Source: Hsuehochloa calcarea
Taxonomy: Eukaryota > Streptophyta > Magnoliopsida > Poales > Poaceae
Direction: 5' to 3'
DNA: 64,000 bases
Assembly: GCA_036346395.1 (NCBI GenBank)
Contig: CM070594.1
Span: 55,661,519 to 55,725,518 of the forward strand
The notes under the pieces are model-generated. The model did no database searches. It was not told the origin of the DNA and saw only the letters and a program-made list of their open reading frames with translations. A program made the position numbers and the translations under genes. This document shows positions 12,361 to 24,500 of the stretch, piece by piece (positions within the stretch are counted from its first letter, which is position 1; each line of letters begins with the position of its first letter).

Positions 12361-12392
12361 GGTTCCGTTGCAACGCACAGCCACTCTACTAG

Positions 12393-12736
12393 TTAACACA
12401 ATTAGAAACAGTACTGATTTATTGTTTAAAAAAAACAAAGGCAATGTCCAGTATGCATTGTGGTATATAAGAGAGATGCAGGTACAGAATCACACCGCCA
12501 TATAATCAGACTTACCTTAAAACATAGAAATCATTGAACATGTTTCGAGAAAAAACAAATCTGAAGATCTTGCTGGATAAATTCCCCGTTCTAGCAAATG
12601 CAAAAATAAATAGTCACACTACGGCAACTGATAATTTTGGTCCCTAGTTGATACCTTCTGCCTTGCGTCATTTGTAAGGTCTTGCTTACCTACTCACATC
12701 TCTTCTCGATGCAAAGACGCATAGTCCTCCTACGTA
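12393..12736. other. Spacer between two Helitrons
   Basis: About 340 bp of ordinary AT-rich sequence with no ORF or repeat I recognise. It is host sequence between the two predicted A|T insertion points. Confidence 0.5.
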
Positions 12737-14856
12737 TCTATCAACTATATTATTAAAGCAGAGTCAAAATAAGCTATCACTTTGCTCTAAAGGGTTAGAA
12801 ATTTTCATATTAATTGGTACAAAAAGATAAAGATTTACACCATCGATCGTGATGGGTCTAGATTAAAAGAAAGAGTTCATGTCAAGTACAATAAAACAAA
12901 AATTCAGAATAAAGATCAAATAAAATCAAAAATTTGATTTTCATACGAGTTACTAAGTAAAAGAGTCTGTATCAACTACGATAAAACTGAAATTCATAAT
13001 AAAATAAAATAAAATTTACAATTTTATTTCCATACAAATTCCTAAGTAAAATCCCTAAATAATTATAATTTTTAGTAAAATGTAAAAACAAAATTGCAAT
13101 TAGATTTGTATATGACATCCAACAAAAAATTAAAATTTGGAATAAAATAAAATAAAATTAGCCAATTGATTTGAACATAAATTCTAAAAATTATAATTTA
13201 GAATATAAATTAAATAATAACTGACAATTAGATTTGTATACAAAATCCAACAAAAAATAACTAAAATTTAGAATAAATATAAAATTAAATTAATAATTTG
13301 ATTTCTATACAAATTACAAAGTAAAATCCCTAAATAACTATAATTTAGAATAAAAATTAAAGAAAAATGGCAATTGGATTCGGATACGAATCCCAAGGGA
13401 AAAGAATTTAAATTTCAAATAAAAATTTACAATTTGATTTCCATATGAATTCCGAAGTAAAATCCCTAAATAACTAAAATTCAGAATAAATTAAATAAAT
13501 TTAGCAATTTATTTTTGTTATGAACTCCACTAAAAATAACTAAAATATTAAATAAAAATAAAAGTTGTAATGAGGATGGCACAAATAGTGTTGCAGGAGA
13601 CACAAAAGAAACCACCAAATTCTTTCTCAAGGTGTGTTTCTATTGTTGCTTTCTATGGAATAAAAATAAAAAATAACTAAAATTTTAAATAAAAATAAAA
13701 ATAACGAGAATGACATGAATGGTATTGGAGGAGACCATGAAAGAGTGCAATGACATCGATCTGTATTGCAAGAAGACATTGACCCACAGGGAAGCAAAGA
13801 GCTGAGGCGGCGACGACGGAGATGAAGACAACTCACTTTAGCTGTTCAACGAGGACAATGTCGTCCTGCTCGCCGGAGCCATTGAAGAGAAAGTCTAGTG
13901 TTGAAGGAGTCAAGGGACACAATGACAAGTGTGAGCGTCGGCGTTGTTGAAGAAGTTAGTTGTCAAAGAAACTCGATGATGGGGAAGCACCGGTAGAGAG
14001 GAGATGAAGTTTTGCATTGAAGACGAGCTATGGACGATATGACGCATCGGGTATCTAAGTACCATCACTGGTGAGGGGCACGTCGTCGCCGACGATGGCA
14101 AAAATATTCTCCATGTCGTTATAGACAACGACTAAAGAAGACATGACTGCATCTGTGATGATGAGAGATTGTCTCAGTTAGTGAGTAAGCCATAGTGTTG
14201 AGTTGGCTAACGTCGAAGAAGAGAAACGGCTGACACGAGAGAAGAGGATATCGAGCATGTATAACATTACGCATGCATATGTACATGCATACATCCGTAC
14301 GAATAGAAGCGCGAACGTATAGAGGCAGATGAACAAAAAGTTTGGAGTAGAGATATCACGGTCATAAGGAATAGGCTCGAGGTCATAAGAGAGAGCATGA
14401 CCCGTGTACCCAGCTGGGATTGACAACGGTTGCATGTCTATGTATGTTGATGTCACAACGGTTAGCATTAAGAAATAATATGGTAAAATATTGCATTGAA
14501 AGGGGTAGCAGCTGAGAGGGATCGATTAAGATTTGGACTTACTGTTGGAGGTCAAACAAAAAAGTTATAACAACGAGAAGAGGTAGAAAACCCACGGTTT
14601 GGTTGGGCGGCCGGCGTGTCAGGGAAGATAAGTTCAAGTTAGGTCACTTATGATGCATTGGTGTATGTGTGAGTAAGGTACTCTAATAAGTTCAAGGTAC
14701 TTAGGTTTATTTTCCTTCAAACTTTTATTGTCATTTCTAATGTTTATAATATCTAAAAAAATTACATAGCCTACAAGATACGTAAATATATACTCAATTA
14801 TTTATATAAATTTCAAAACAAATCTAACCACGTAAATGTGCGGGCTACCCAGCTAG
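12737..14856 (+). mobile_element. Putative non-autonomous Helitron
   Basis: The 5' end TCTATCAACTATATTATTAA at 12737, preceded by A, is the typical grass Helitron start. The 3' end is GTGCGGGCTACCCAGCTAG at 14838-14856, followed by T. The length is 2120 bp. The left third is a degenerate AT-rich array (12840-13600). The middle (13700-14470) has short ORFs of no recognisable family. No Rep or helicase domain is present, so it would depend on an autonomous element. An alternative start four bases further in (TCAACT) cannot be excluded. Confidence 0.7.
12840..13610 (+). repeat. Degenerate AT-rich tandem array inside Helitron
   Basis: Blocks of roughly 60-130 bp recur with variations on 'CAATTGATTTG...ACAAATTC...AAGTAAAATCCCTAAATAAC...AAAATTTAGAATAAA'. 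The same block type occurs in opposite orientation at 17880-18320. The array holds no ORF. Confidence 0.7.
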
Positions 14857-15677
14857 TTCTAGAAGAAGAAGAAAAAAAAACTACAACGGGTGGGCAGAAT
14901 GTCATTGTAAACAATACGGTCGACTAACGGGAACCGATTCTGTGCCAGTTACATATATATATATATATTAACACCAACTTGCATGCATAGGCACAATAAA
15001 GCAGATACTAAAACGGTAGGAGCGTATGAAAAGCATATGCTTGCGTTGGTGCAAGTTAGAGGTGGGGTTCTTTTGGGATTCCCTTAAGAAGCCCCTTTCC
15101 CCTGTAGTGGTGCATGGTAGGGCTCGGATTAATTGGCGGTTGCTTGTAGTCTTCACCAGGTGCAAAGCTTCTTATCGCTAGCTAGCTAGGTAGTGCATCT
15201 GTGCATGCGCACTTTGTGCGCGTACTTTGTGTTAACACTATGATCGCCAATTGAAAAGTAATTATGCATATATTCATAGGAACCTCCTCCCTCCATTCCA
15301 CCTCCCTTTTTGACCCCGGTATAGCGACCCGTCGAGCTCGCCGTTCTTGCATGAATCTGCTGATTAGTCGTCCCCGGCCCTAGCTTTGTGGTTTCCACAC
15401 ATTCTGTTGGCTCACAATTACAGAGAATATTACGACTTTATGCCTATGTACAGTATAGTGTATTTGTAGGTTATATAGGGCATTGGATCTCTTTTACAGT
15501 TGTCGGATGTAATGGACGAATACATACTGTTACAGGGAATAAGGTACATTGAGGAAATTCTGAGAATAAAGTGTGAACTTGCTTGTGAGTGTTAAATAAG
15601 TCTAGATTCTGGAGGGTGACAGTTTTTTTATATTTAGTATATTAAGGAAAAGGAATTAAGGATGATGCTAAAAAAAG

Positions 15678-15678
<1 letters not shown>
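14857..15678. other. Intergenic, no supported gene
   Basis: Contains a short TA run (about 14953-14967) and scattered ORFs without recognisable domains. Nothing else seen. Confidence 0.5.

Positions 15679-15734
<56 letters not shown>
15679..15734. repeat. (TA)n microsatellite, left flank of MITE
   Basis: About 28 TA units directly abut the MITE at 15735. A second TA run (16109-16125) abuts its other end, so the element sits inside a TA microsatellite. Confidence 0.95.
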
Positions 15735-15736
<2 letters not shown>

Positions 15737-16108
15737 ACGTCCGTTTCGTACTCCTGGGAGTACATACTCCCGCTTTGAATATACCACTTAAATAAATATA
15801 TTATACTTCTTTATCATTTTCAGTATACTTAAATACCAATTATAAGATACTCCAATGCGATTTGATTGAAAAATTTTCATTGGAGTCCTTTATTTTTGCT
15901 ATATACCTTTTTTCATACATAAAAGAAGTATATACACAAATTTAGCTATAAAAGGTGGACTTTAATGATTTTTTCATAGAACTCACTTTGGAGTATCTTA
16001 TAATCATCATTGGAGTATACTCAAATAGATAAAGAGGTATTATCATACGATTTAAGTGGTATATGAGAGGCGGGAGTACATACTCCCAGGAGTACCAAAC
16101 CATTTTCC
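15735..16108. mobile_element. Micron-like MITE in a TA microsatellite
   Basis: A 374-bp element has about 60-bp imperfect terminal inverted repeats. The left arm carries GTACTCCTGGGAGTACATAC then ATATACCACTTAAAT; the right arm carries their reverse complement. The arm motif is itself palindromic. Both ends are flanked by TA repeats. This matches the described behaviour of rice Micron elements, about 0.4-kb MITEs that insert into (TA)n microsatellites. I assign Micron from size, hairpin structure and target, not from a sequence search. Confidence 0.75.

Positions 16109-16147
<39 letters not shown>
16109..16147. repeat. (TA)n(GA)n compound microsatellite
   Basis: The TA run continues from the MITE edge and changes to a GA run of about ten units ending near 16146. 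Confidence 0.9.
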
Positions 16148-16148
<1 letters not shown>

Positions 16149-16690
16149 CTAGAGTGTCCTATATCGTTTAGAAGGTATAGCCCTTTACCGTTTGGATTAA
16201 ATCGGAGTGGTCGCACATTTTCCTTCTCGCCGCCTTTGCCCTCTCTCTCCATTCCCCATCCTTTCCGATCCATTCTCTCTCTCTCTCTCCTTGATCTCTC
16301 TCGATTTCTCTCTCTCCTGCGTTCGACTGGGGAGGGAAGACGGCGAGCCAACAGAGGCAGGTGGCCCTCCCTGTCCTCCTTCACCTCCGGCGTTGCCGAT
16401 CCACCTCCTCCTTCATCTTCGGAGCCGTTCTCCCCTCCTCCTTCACCTCCGGTTCCAGATCTGGGTGTGTGTGGTGGCACAATGTTTCACGTCCAACTCC
16501 AGATCTGGCGACGAGTGGTGGCGCGTGACACGGAGCTCGAGGCCAGAGCCGGGAAGAGAGAGAGAGAGAGATGGAGGCTCGGTACGGAGCTCAAGCACAT
16601 GTCCGACGACGGGTGTGCATCGGTCAGCTCAGTGGTAGCGGCGGCGGTAGTCGGGTCGAAGATAGAGAAGAGGGTGCGTCAGAAAGACAG
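16148..16690. other. GC-rich low-complexity stretch
   Basis: CT-rich and CCTCC-rich sequence with long ORFs on both strands (for example 16236-16718 plus and 16052-16480 minus). The predicted proteins are Ser/Pro/Arg low-complexity, overlap in several frames, and have no domain. It could be a promoter or 5' UTR-derived fragment carried by a transposon. Confidence 0.4.
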
Positions 16691-16699
16691 ACGAGTTTA

Positions 16700-17358
16700 T
16701 TTCCTTCTTATCTTTTAATCTTAAAACACATCCATTTTACAATCCCCGAACTCTTCGAAAAGTTTGAAAATCAACCCTAAACTACAAAACCGGACACGAG
16801 CCAACCACCAACTCTCAAAACCGTTCAGTTTACCCCCTAATCAAACATAATTAACCCTGTCAACTACAAAATCAGTTTTTACCCCCCTAATCTTTCAAAA
16901 TCGGATCAAATAACACCTTAAGGTGGTTTGGCTGGGCGGTTTTGTATACATGGCAGGAATAAGTCTATTTTACCCTCTCAAACTTTCTAAAAAATCAACT
17001 GAACCCCCTAAACTACAAAATTGATTTTTTTACTCTCTAGTATTTCAAAATCAGGTCAAATAACACCCTGGGGTGGTTTGGTTGATGTGGTTACTAGGGC
17101 CCACCTATCATATATATATAGAGAGAGAGATGGGTTCACCGAGATGAATATGCTCACCTCCTTTTTGTCCCTCTCCACCGTCATTGTCGCCACCCTTCTT
17201 CCCTAGTACCGTCTGTCACTCGGCATTGCACCCCCGCCTCCATGGGCCACCTCTAGGAGCGCCGTCAGCACCCCTTGACTCCCCCACGATCCTTGGGACC
17301 CATTTTGGCCACCATCGCCTCCTCTGCTTTCCTCTCTCTGTTCTCCCCTCTCTTTCTC

Positions 17359-17395
<37 letters not shown>

Positions 17396-17715
17396 AATAG
17401 GTGGGCCCTAGAAACTGCATCAGCCAAACCACTTTAGCGTGTTATTTGACCCGATTTTGAAATATTAGGGGGGGGGGTAAAATAGCAGTTTTGTAACTCA
17501 AGTGGTTAAGTGGACTTTTTGGAAAGTTTAAAGGGGCAAAATGGACTTATTCCGGCCACATATGCAATACCGCCCAGCCAAACCACCTGAGGGTGTTATT
17601 TGACCCGGTTTTTAAAGATTAGGGGGGCTTAAAAACCCGGTATTGTAGTTAAAGGAGTTAAGTGGACTTTTTAGAAAGTTCGAGGGGGTAAAATGAACTT
17701 ATTCCTTTCTATTTT
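16700..17715. mobile_element. Fold-back element with two-block arms
   Basis: Each arm carries tandem variants of the same block. On the left, 'TTTCAAAATCGGATCAAATAA...' with GGTGGTTTGGC occurs near 16895-16960, and again near 17045-17110 with GGGCCCACCTATCATATATA. On the right, the reverse complements occur near 17350-17475 and 17560-17700. The arms fold towards a centre at about 17130-17350 that holds low-complexity coding-like sequence. This gives an imperfect hairpin of about 1 kb. I know of no autonomous partner and cannot assign a superfamily. Confidence 0.65.
17356..17397. repeat. (TA)n(GT)n microsatellite
   Basis: A CTATATATATATAT run passes into about nine GT units within the right arm of the fold-back element. 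Confidence 0.9.
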
Positions 17716-17779
17716 TGTTGAGAATTTATATGTTATTTTTTTCTTAGCAGTTGTAAACCAACAGTGTCAATTTTTAGTA

Positions 17780-18377
17780 TATAATAGATCTGAGCCGTTA
17801 TAGCTTGGGTCCACGAGATAGATGCTGGATCTTTCTGGTTAACATGGGAGCTTCCTCAGAGTGCCTAATCAGTATAGGTTTAGTTATTTACATATATTTT
17901 TGGAATTTATGTTTCAAATTCCTTTAATTTTTATTCTAAAATTGCATTTTTGGATTGTACTTACCGTGGATTTGTTTTTCGTTTTAAGTTGGAATTCGTG
18001 TAAAAATACTATTTATATTTTATTTTAGTTATTATTCCAAAATTTGGTTTTTTTGGGGATTTACTTTGGAAATTGTATGTAAGTCAAATTGCTATTTTTA
18101 TTCCAAATTTAAGTTCATTTGGATCGTACTTGGCATGAACTCTTTTAATTTGCTAATTTTCATTTAAGTATTATTCTAAATTTTAGTTATTTGTGGATGT
18201 AACTTTGGAAGTCATATAGAAATCAAATCGCTAACATTTTATTTATTTATTATTTTAAATTTCTCTTAGTTTGGATTGAGCTTGACATTGACTCTTTCTT
18301 TTAATCCGAGCCGTTAACTCGGGTCCGCCGGATAAGCTATATATTTTCTCTAAATGTATAATTAGTATAGTTATAGA
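17780..18377 (-). mobile_element. Helitron-like fragment related to 12840-13600
   Basis: Read on the minus strand, this block repeats the AT-rich array of the Helitron at 12737-14856, including the shared stretch ATTAAAAGAAAGAGT followed by a 'TGTCAAG' motif. A possible 5' end, TCTATAACTATACTAATTAT, starts at 18377 on the minus strand. The 3' end was not found, so it is treated as a fragment. Confidence 0.5.
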
Positions 18378-21300
18378 TATATTCTTATATCTCTTAAGTT
18401 AGCTGTCAAGTTTAAGCCTTCAAAATTAGGACCCACCAAATTAATGGTTAGATGTTTTGTTTTTTTGTAAGTTTTTCTAATGTATTTTTTTTTCTTAGCA
18501 ACTCTAATACAATTGTCATCGACGATTAAAAATTCCACTTTTCCTTTATTTGTGACCTCAGGAAACCTACAAGTATTCCTTGGCATCCTACAGGCTACTA
18601 CAGGCCTCTGCCACTTGAGAAGCACCAGAATATATAGCTTCAATTCTTTTTCGAGTGTTCGTTCGGTTAGGTTGGACCATCAACAGAATCTGACATTACA
18701 ACCACCGAATTTACAACGTCACGAGTTCCATGAAATCCATGTACAATGAGATCTGTGAGTAAGACATGCATCAACTCTGGTGCCAATGCCGGTGTCAGAA
18801 TCTGAATCTAGGGGGACACCCAAGATTCAGTTTTGACAGCTCGGTATCATGAATATGCAATATAATGTCCGTTCCATTCAGCTGGGGTCTCGGCGGTCGG
18901 CACTGATCTCTTCACTTCGCTTCACTGTTTTTAGGACAAAATCAAGTAAGTGGCTACAGGCATGGGCACTACAAATGGATGGTTTTTAGCATGTTCCGCT
19001 TTTTTCCTTTGCACGGCACGTTAATTCCCAAGCTGACAAGAAATTTGCAACATGCACCAACAGCCGTAGAAACTTCACATCGGGATCTTTTTGAGGGGCG
19101 GAAAAATGGAAATTGTATTGCAATGGCTCGAGAGTTGACAAAGAAACATTGTTGTTTGACCAGAAACTAAGCAACACGCTGTCCAGGCACAGGACTTAAT
19201 TGGTTCGTTCTACAGACAAACCGGCGTGTCACGTACACATATCGCGATTAAATTATAGTCTCGATCGATTCTTCACGTGTTGTTTGTATGCATGTAAACT
19301 TGTTCGTACACGCGCGTAGCATTGCTCGACAGAGCCTGTTTGTGCTTAATTACGTACTAATTAGGTCCACTTGCTGCATGCCGACGATCCTGATGTTCCA
19401 AGTCAAAACAAAAGCCAGATCGAGCAGCAAAAGGGCACAACAAGCTAGATTTGGAAGCGTCCAATGTGGAAGCAGCAATACCACCGGCGTGGCGGCGTGG
19501 TGCGACAATTTGGGCGCAAAATGGGAGATTCGGGCCGTCAAATCCTACCATGCTACGTACCAGTTCAACGAGATGGTCGTGTGGCTTGTGCGCGTCTGCT
19601 TCCATTGGCTGATCTGACGCCGATATAGGCATGAACGCATGATGGTGTCCCCAAACATCAAAACACTGGCGCAGATAAAAAGGCTATGACCGTTTCCGGC
19701 ATCGACCGACCGTGCTAATATATGTATCATGCAGAATATGCACAAGGAAAATTCTCACTCCGATTTATTGCAGTCAAACTAAGAAGATGTTCGGTTGAGT
19801 ACTTACTGCTCTGTTGCACCATGTACGGTACATATCATGCATGTCTTGAACACTGTTTTGGGAAATTACAAAAAGCATCCCTGAAAGCTGGGTTATTTCT
19901 GAGAACCCACTACAAGTTGATTATTATCAATAGCACCCCTATCATTGTTTTATGGTTTCAAGAATAGACTTACTGTGGTACCCCCGTTGAGCCTAGTCAT
20001 GATAGAGAACTTTCTTGGGTGCATCAGTGGGTACACAAGGTTACAAATTCACCTAAGTTCGAATCTCATTTCTACCTTAAATTTAAAGTGCAGAGGAAGT
20101 AGTCTTATCCCATCGCATCTACTAATCACGAGACAACAAAATAATAATAATAAATAAATCATCACTAGCATGTGAAGACTGACCTAAACATGTTTCGCAA
20201 ATTGTCTTCTATTACTACATTCTTTGCTACTGTTGCGTAAGGACCTGCGCACTTTCCTTTTTAAGAAGAGCACAAATGCATTTTCCATCTTGATTTGTCA
20301 GGTCAAAAGATGAAATAAACTCTCCAAAAGTCGGCCAAAACCAAACTTAAAACTTTCAACTAAGCAAAACGGTAGAAAGCTTTAGTCCTAGCTACCTCGT
20401 GGTTTGGTTCAAGAGACGTCTCCAACTGAAGTATACTGATACAAGAAGATGCTTTCTAATCGTCAAAAACAAGATGCAATCAACTTTTTCCACGAAAAAA
20501 AACCGACGGCACCGGCTGCTGTACGACAGTACGAGCCAGTGTCCCACTACAATACGACTAACAACCAGTGAAAAACAACTCGCCGAAATTTCACCCGTTA
20601 CCACCGCTAATCGGTATTACCAGGTAGGAATTAAAATTAGACTCGAAAAATCGGTTTTGATGAAATTTGTTTAAAAAAATTGAATTTGCTTGAATTTTAT
20701 TTTTAATTTAAAATCCAAACATTTCAGAAAAAAGAAAATTCCAACCGAAATTTACCCAAATTTCCGATTTTCGGTGGTTACCGATCCCCATTAAAAAAAT
20801 CAAACCGGAAAAGATTTCACTGCGAACAACGGACGCGCGTAAACGGTAAGATATTCCGGCGTCTAGCTGGCAAGAATCACATACGCCGTCCTCTCAAATT
20901 GGGCTGCTTTTTACAGACTCTCAACAGATCATGGATGCATGGATGCTAGTATTCACGTCCAAACTTCGGGGGGCTTCTCCCAGAAGAAATTTTAGGTCCA
21001 AAGTACTGTTTGAAACGTAAGAACGTCACAGGAAATATTTCAATTCTCGCGAGATTCAGGGGGAAAAAATCCCGTTTGGAGACCGAATTTATGTACTTCT
21101 TCACATGTCAGTCACAGGCAAATCAGCATCCATATGGACAACTCACAGCCTTACAAAGCCACAAGAAAGGCTGGGAAACAGAAATCAAACATCTCGGTTG
21201 AACACGCAAATAAGGTCTCAAGTTTGTACACGCTTGTGTCTCTGAACTCAAACATGTTGCAAGCATCAGCAACATACCCAAACCTAAAACATCAAAGAGG

Positions 21301-21524
21301 TAGCAAAATGTTCGCTCATCCTTCTCTCTCTAATAATTACAGGATTTTACACCGGAACAAAAATATGCACATGTTTTTAAGCATCCAATTGACAAGAAGA
21401 GTATTCCGTCTTCAAGGAGGAGAAATAGCTGGGAAGGTACTCCAGTACTTACAAGCAAAACATCTTTTTCTGCAAATAATGTATGGAGGTATATTAAATG
21501 GCGTACTCGGAATTATGGTATGGA
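18378..21524. other. Intergenic, no supported gene; 3' flank of the SEC14 gene
   Basis: No ORF here shows a recognisable domain or splice-supported structure. An AT-rich repeat-like patch with 'CCGAAATTT'-type motifs lies near 20600-20810. The last few hundred bases (about 21150-21524) would contain the 3' UTR of the minus-strand SEC14 gene. Confidence 0.5.
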
Positions 21525-24500
21525 CTAGAAGGGGTTAGCATCAAGAACATGCATCTCTCTAAACTCAAAAGGAAAGAACAAACTATAGGAGCACCCATAA
21601 CTTACGCCAAACTTGATGTTCTCTTCCTGGTCAATATATGCAAGCAGCTCGATCTGCCTCATCAATGTTTCATAGAGCGTCTGCATATCAGAGAAACAAA
21701 CGTTAATACAGAAAATTACTACTCAAAATGAATGGACAGAGGGTAGCATACTGTTATTCTGACTTCAACAAGACCATCATGAAGTTGGGTAAACTGTTAT
21801 AAACATTAACTCACAACAATAGCTATATACTTGATACCATTAAACATTAATCTATCCAACTGGGGTCAATCTGATATTTTGATGTCCCTGCTGTAGAACT
21901 ATTTTTTGTTTAACAAAGCAAGGGTACCTTCTTCGTAGAAATTAGCTCAGCTTCCAATGCATCCACACGGCGGACAGTTGCATAGAGCAATTCCTCTTTC
22001 TCGAATGGCATTTGAGATGGCTTTGTTTCAAGTGCATGTACATTCTCCTCCAATTCACCAAGCCGCCTTAATACAGATGAAAGGGTGTCATTTTCCGTGT
22101 ATCGAGGAGAAGGAGATGGAGGTCGGAACTCTTCCTTAAACTCCAATTCTTGAGGGAAACAGTGATCACAGGCAATGGTCTGTCTTGAGAGCCTTTTAGC
22201 CATTCTGCTTGGGACAGAACGGAGCACCGTCAAAAGGCTCATGATTAAAACTGTCAGACACGTAGTAACTGAGTTTGCAGTCCTCCCATTGTCGTAGGTA
22301 TATTTCTCAAGGAGAATGAACCTGGGTGAAGTATGCAGAAAAACTAGTCAATAAAACTCCATTAAACTCATAGCAGAGCTATTTTGATAACCATATTCTA
22401 AGTATGTCAAAACTATGATTAAATTGCTAAAAAAATTCCTGAATTAGGCTGTTCAGTATTGGGGTAAGCATGTTTGTAGTTGGTCTGTAAAATTTGGTCA
22501 TGTCATAATAACTTCTCAGTAAGAGGTATAAGAGTGACAACAATACATAAAAACCCAAGGTAGAAGCCAATGAAGTGGCTCTTGGACTGCTGCACGCATC
22601 ATCCACAACATTGTCAACAACACGGATGCTTTCCTCTAGAAGAAGAGCATCAGAAGTTGAAGCATGTTCTGGCAATGTTGGCTGCAAGTAGCAAAGCATG
22701 TATTCATCATATTGACCAATAAAAAGTACTGGAAAGAGAATGGAGGCAGCAAATTAAGAATCTTGCAGTAACCCAAAAGGCACTTCTCCACTTATTATCG
22801 TTGTTTTTTATAGACTACTATTCACAGCATAGTCTCGTGCAATTGAAAAAGACCAAAGTCCAAAGATATACATCAGTTGGAGTTCAAATGGGTATTCCCA
22901 AACTAAATATCAATTGGCGCTTTGGATTCAAAATTTGTGTAGTTCTTGTGGTGGGATTAGTTAATATCTATGGGCGGTGCTCCAAAAATGGGAAGATACT
23001 TGCCTCGTGAACAGAGATAAAATCAGGGTTTATGGTGGGGTTCACTGGAGCAGTAGGGGACAGAACATCTTCGACTTCAGAACTAGACTCGGCCAAGGCG
23101 TCACTGCCTTTATCTGCTCCAAAAAGAGAATAAAATAAAGCTTCTACTGGAAATTTTAAGGTGATATTTCTAGTAATCTCCATAATCTATACAAAGCAAT
23201 CTTACAGTTGACTGATGAGGCTTAGTATAACAAATTTTCTTCCCGTCAGTGCTTGATATGGCAAGAATTTGTTGACCATAGTTTGCTTCACCATTGAGGA
23301 CCCTCTAAAAAAAATTGGAAGATACATTATGTTAGTGATATAAAACAGGGCAGCCAGTAACAAGGGTGTGTGGAGTTGAAAAACCTTTATTATGTCAGGA
23401 TCCTTCCAAGGACCTTTGTCCGATTTTGGGCAATCTCCATGTTCTTCGCACCTGCATTTGCCTCCAAGAAAATCTGGCAGTTCACTGAAAGCATGGAATT
23501 AACAAAAAAAATTAGGGCAGAAGCCAAACAGCAGAATGTATGAACAAGAGTAGAGATCCTACCTCTCATCAATTATTTCAAGCAGCTTATTTTGGTACTT
23601 GCTTTCAAGAACCTTGATGAGAAAAGATAAAGGATACACTCATTACATACACTAAAAGTTACTCATGAATGATAAAATCACAGCAGCAACACACAGTTGA
23701 TATACTTACATGAATCTTCGAAGCAGTTTGTGGATCAAGAAATGATTTTATTGTACCCCATAACATCTTGAAACCTTGGCCAGCATTTATAATGTACAAT
23801 CGGTACAATGTCTGCATGAACACTCAGAATGCATACATAAGTTAATTCTCTGTTATAGCACTTGATATAAATAAATACCAGTGAGCTGTATGTATAATTT
23901 GAAACAAAAGACAAAATGTGTACATAAAGTCAAACGTTTATTAATTAACAGACGACAATAAGTAGTGAAAAATAACACTGAAGCAGAATGATTGAATCTC
24001 CTACCTCTGGATAGTTATCGTTGTCAATTTTCTGCAGTCGCATGATTAGTTCCCTTGCATCTTTTGAGAAGTTCTTTAATCCCTGAATTTAAAAAACAAG
24101 TCAATTACTAGTTACTACACAAACCACATAAAATGGCATTTGCTGAGAGGAACGTTGGCCATAAAAATGACATACCACCCCTTGCACATCTAAAATAGTA
24201 GTAGACAAGTCTATGTGCCTTTTTGCAGCGATGGAGCAAGCTGGAAACCTCATTTGGAAACATCTCTCAAACTCCTTGACATGATACTTTACATATCTGT
24301 CAATAGTTGTTACTTGTACTAGTTTATTGGCATCAACTTTTCCATTTAGTTCTATGTAGACAGGTCTTCCCTCTTTATCCACTCCATGGTAAAATTGTGG
24401 GTAGTACTTCATAACTTCATGTAATTCGGTGTAGTTGAATTCCTGAAATGCCAAGTGTCAGATTTTAGAAGTTACACAATGCAAAAATAACACCACCTAT

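Larger units (their letters stand above)
8872..12392 (+). mobile_element. Putative Helitron carrying an ARF-GAP gene fragment
   Basis: The 3' end is well supported: GTTGCAACGCACAGCC followed by CTCTACTAG at 12384-12392, then host T at 12393, the grass Helitron 3' signature (short hairpin, CTRR end). The 5' end is inferred at TCTTAACTACTATAATTC (8872), preceded by A. This gives the expected insertion between A and T and matches the style of the better 5' end at 12737. Inside are a 67-bp repeat array, a captured ARF-GAP piece (9334-9766), a TTGAAAG motif cluster (about 9940-10310) and about 2 kb of non-coding sequence. No Rep/helicase is present, so it would be non-autonomous. Confidence 0.6.

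Noticed and set aside
16052..16718. Long ORFs (up to 160 codons) in both directions
   Set aside because: CT/CCTCC-rich low complexity, no domain, mutually overlapping frames.
24101..24454. Single-ORF reading of the SEC14 region as a 117-residue protein
   Set aside because: It is one exon plus retained intron ends; splice borders and neighbouring exons show a multi-exon gene.
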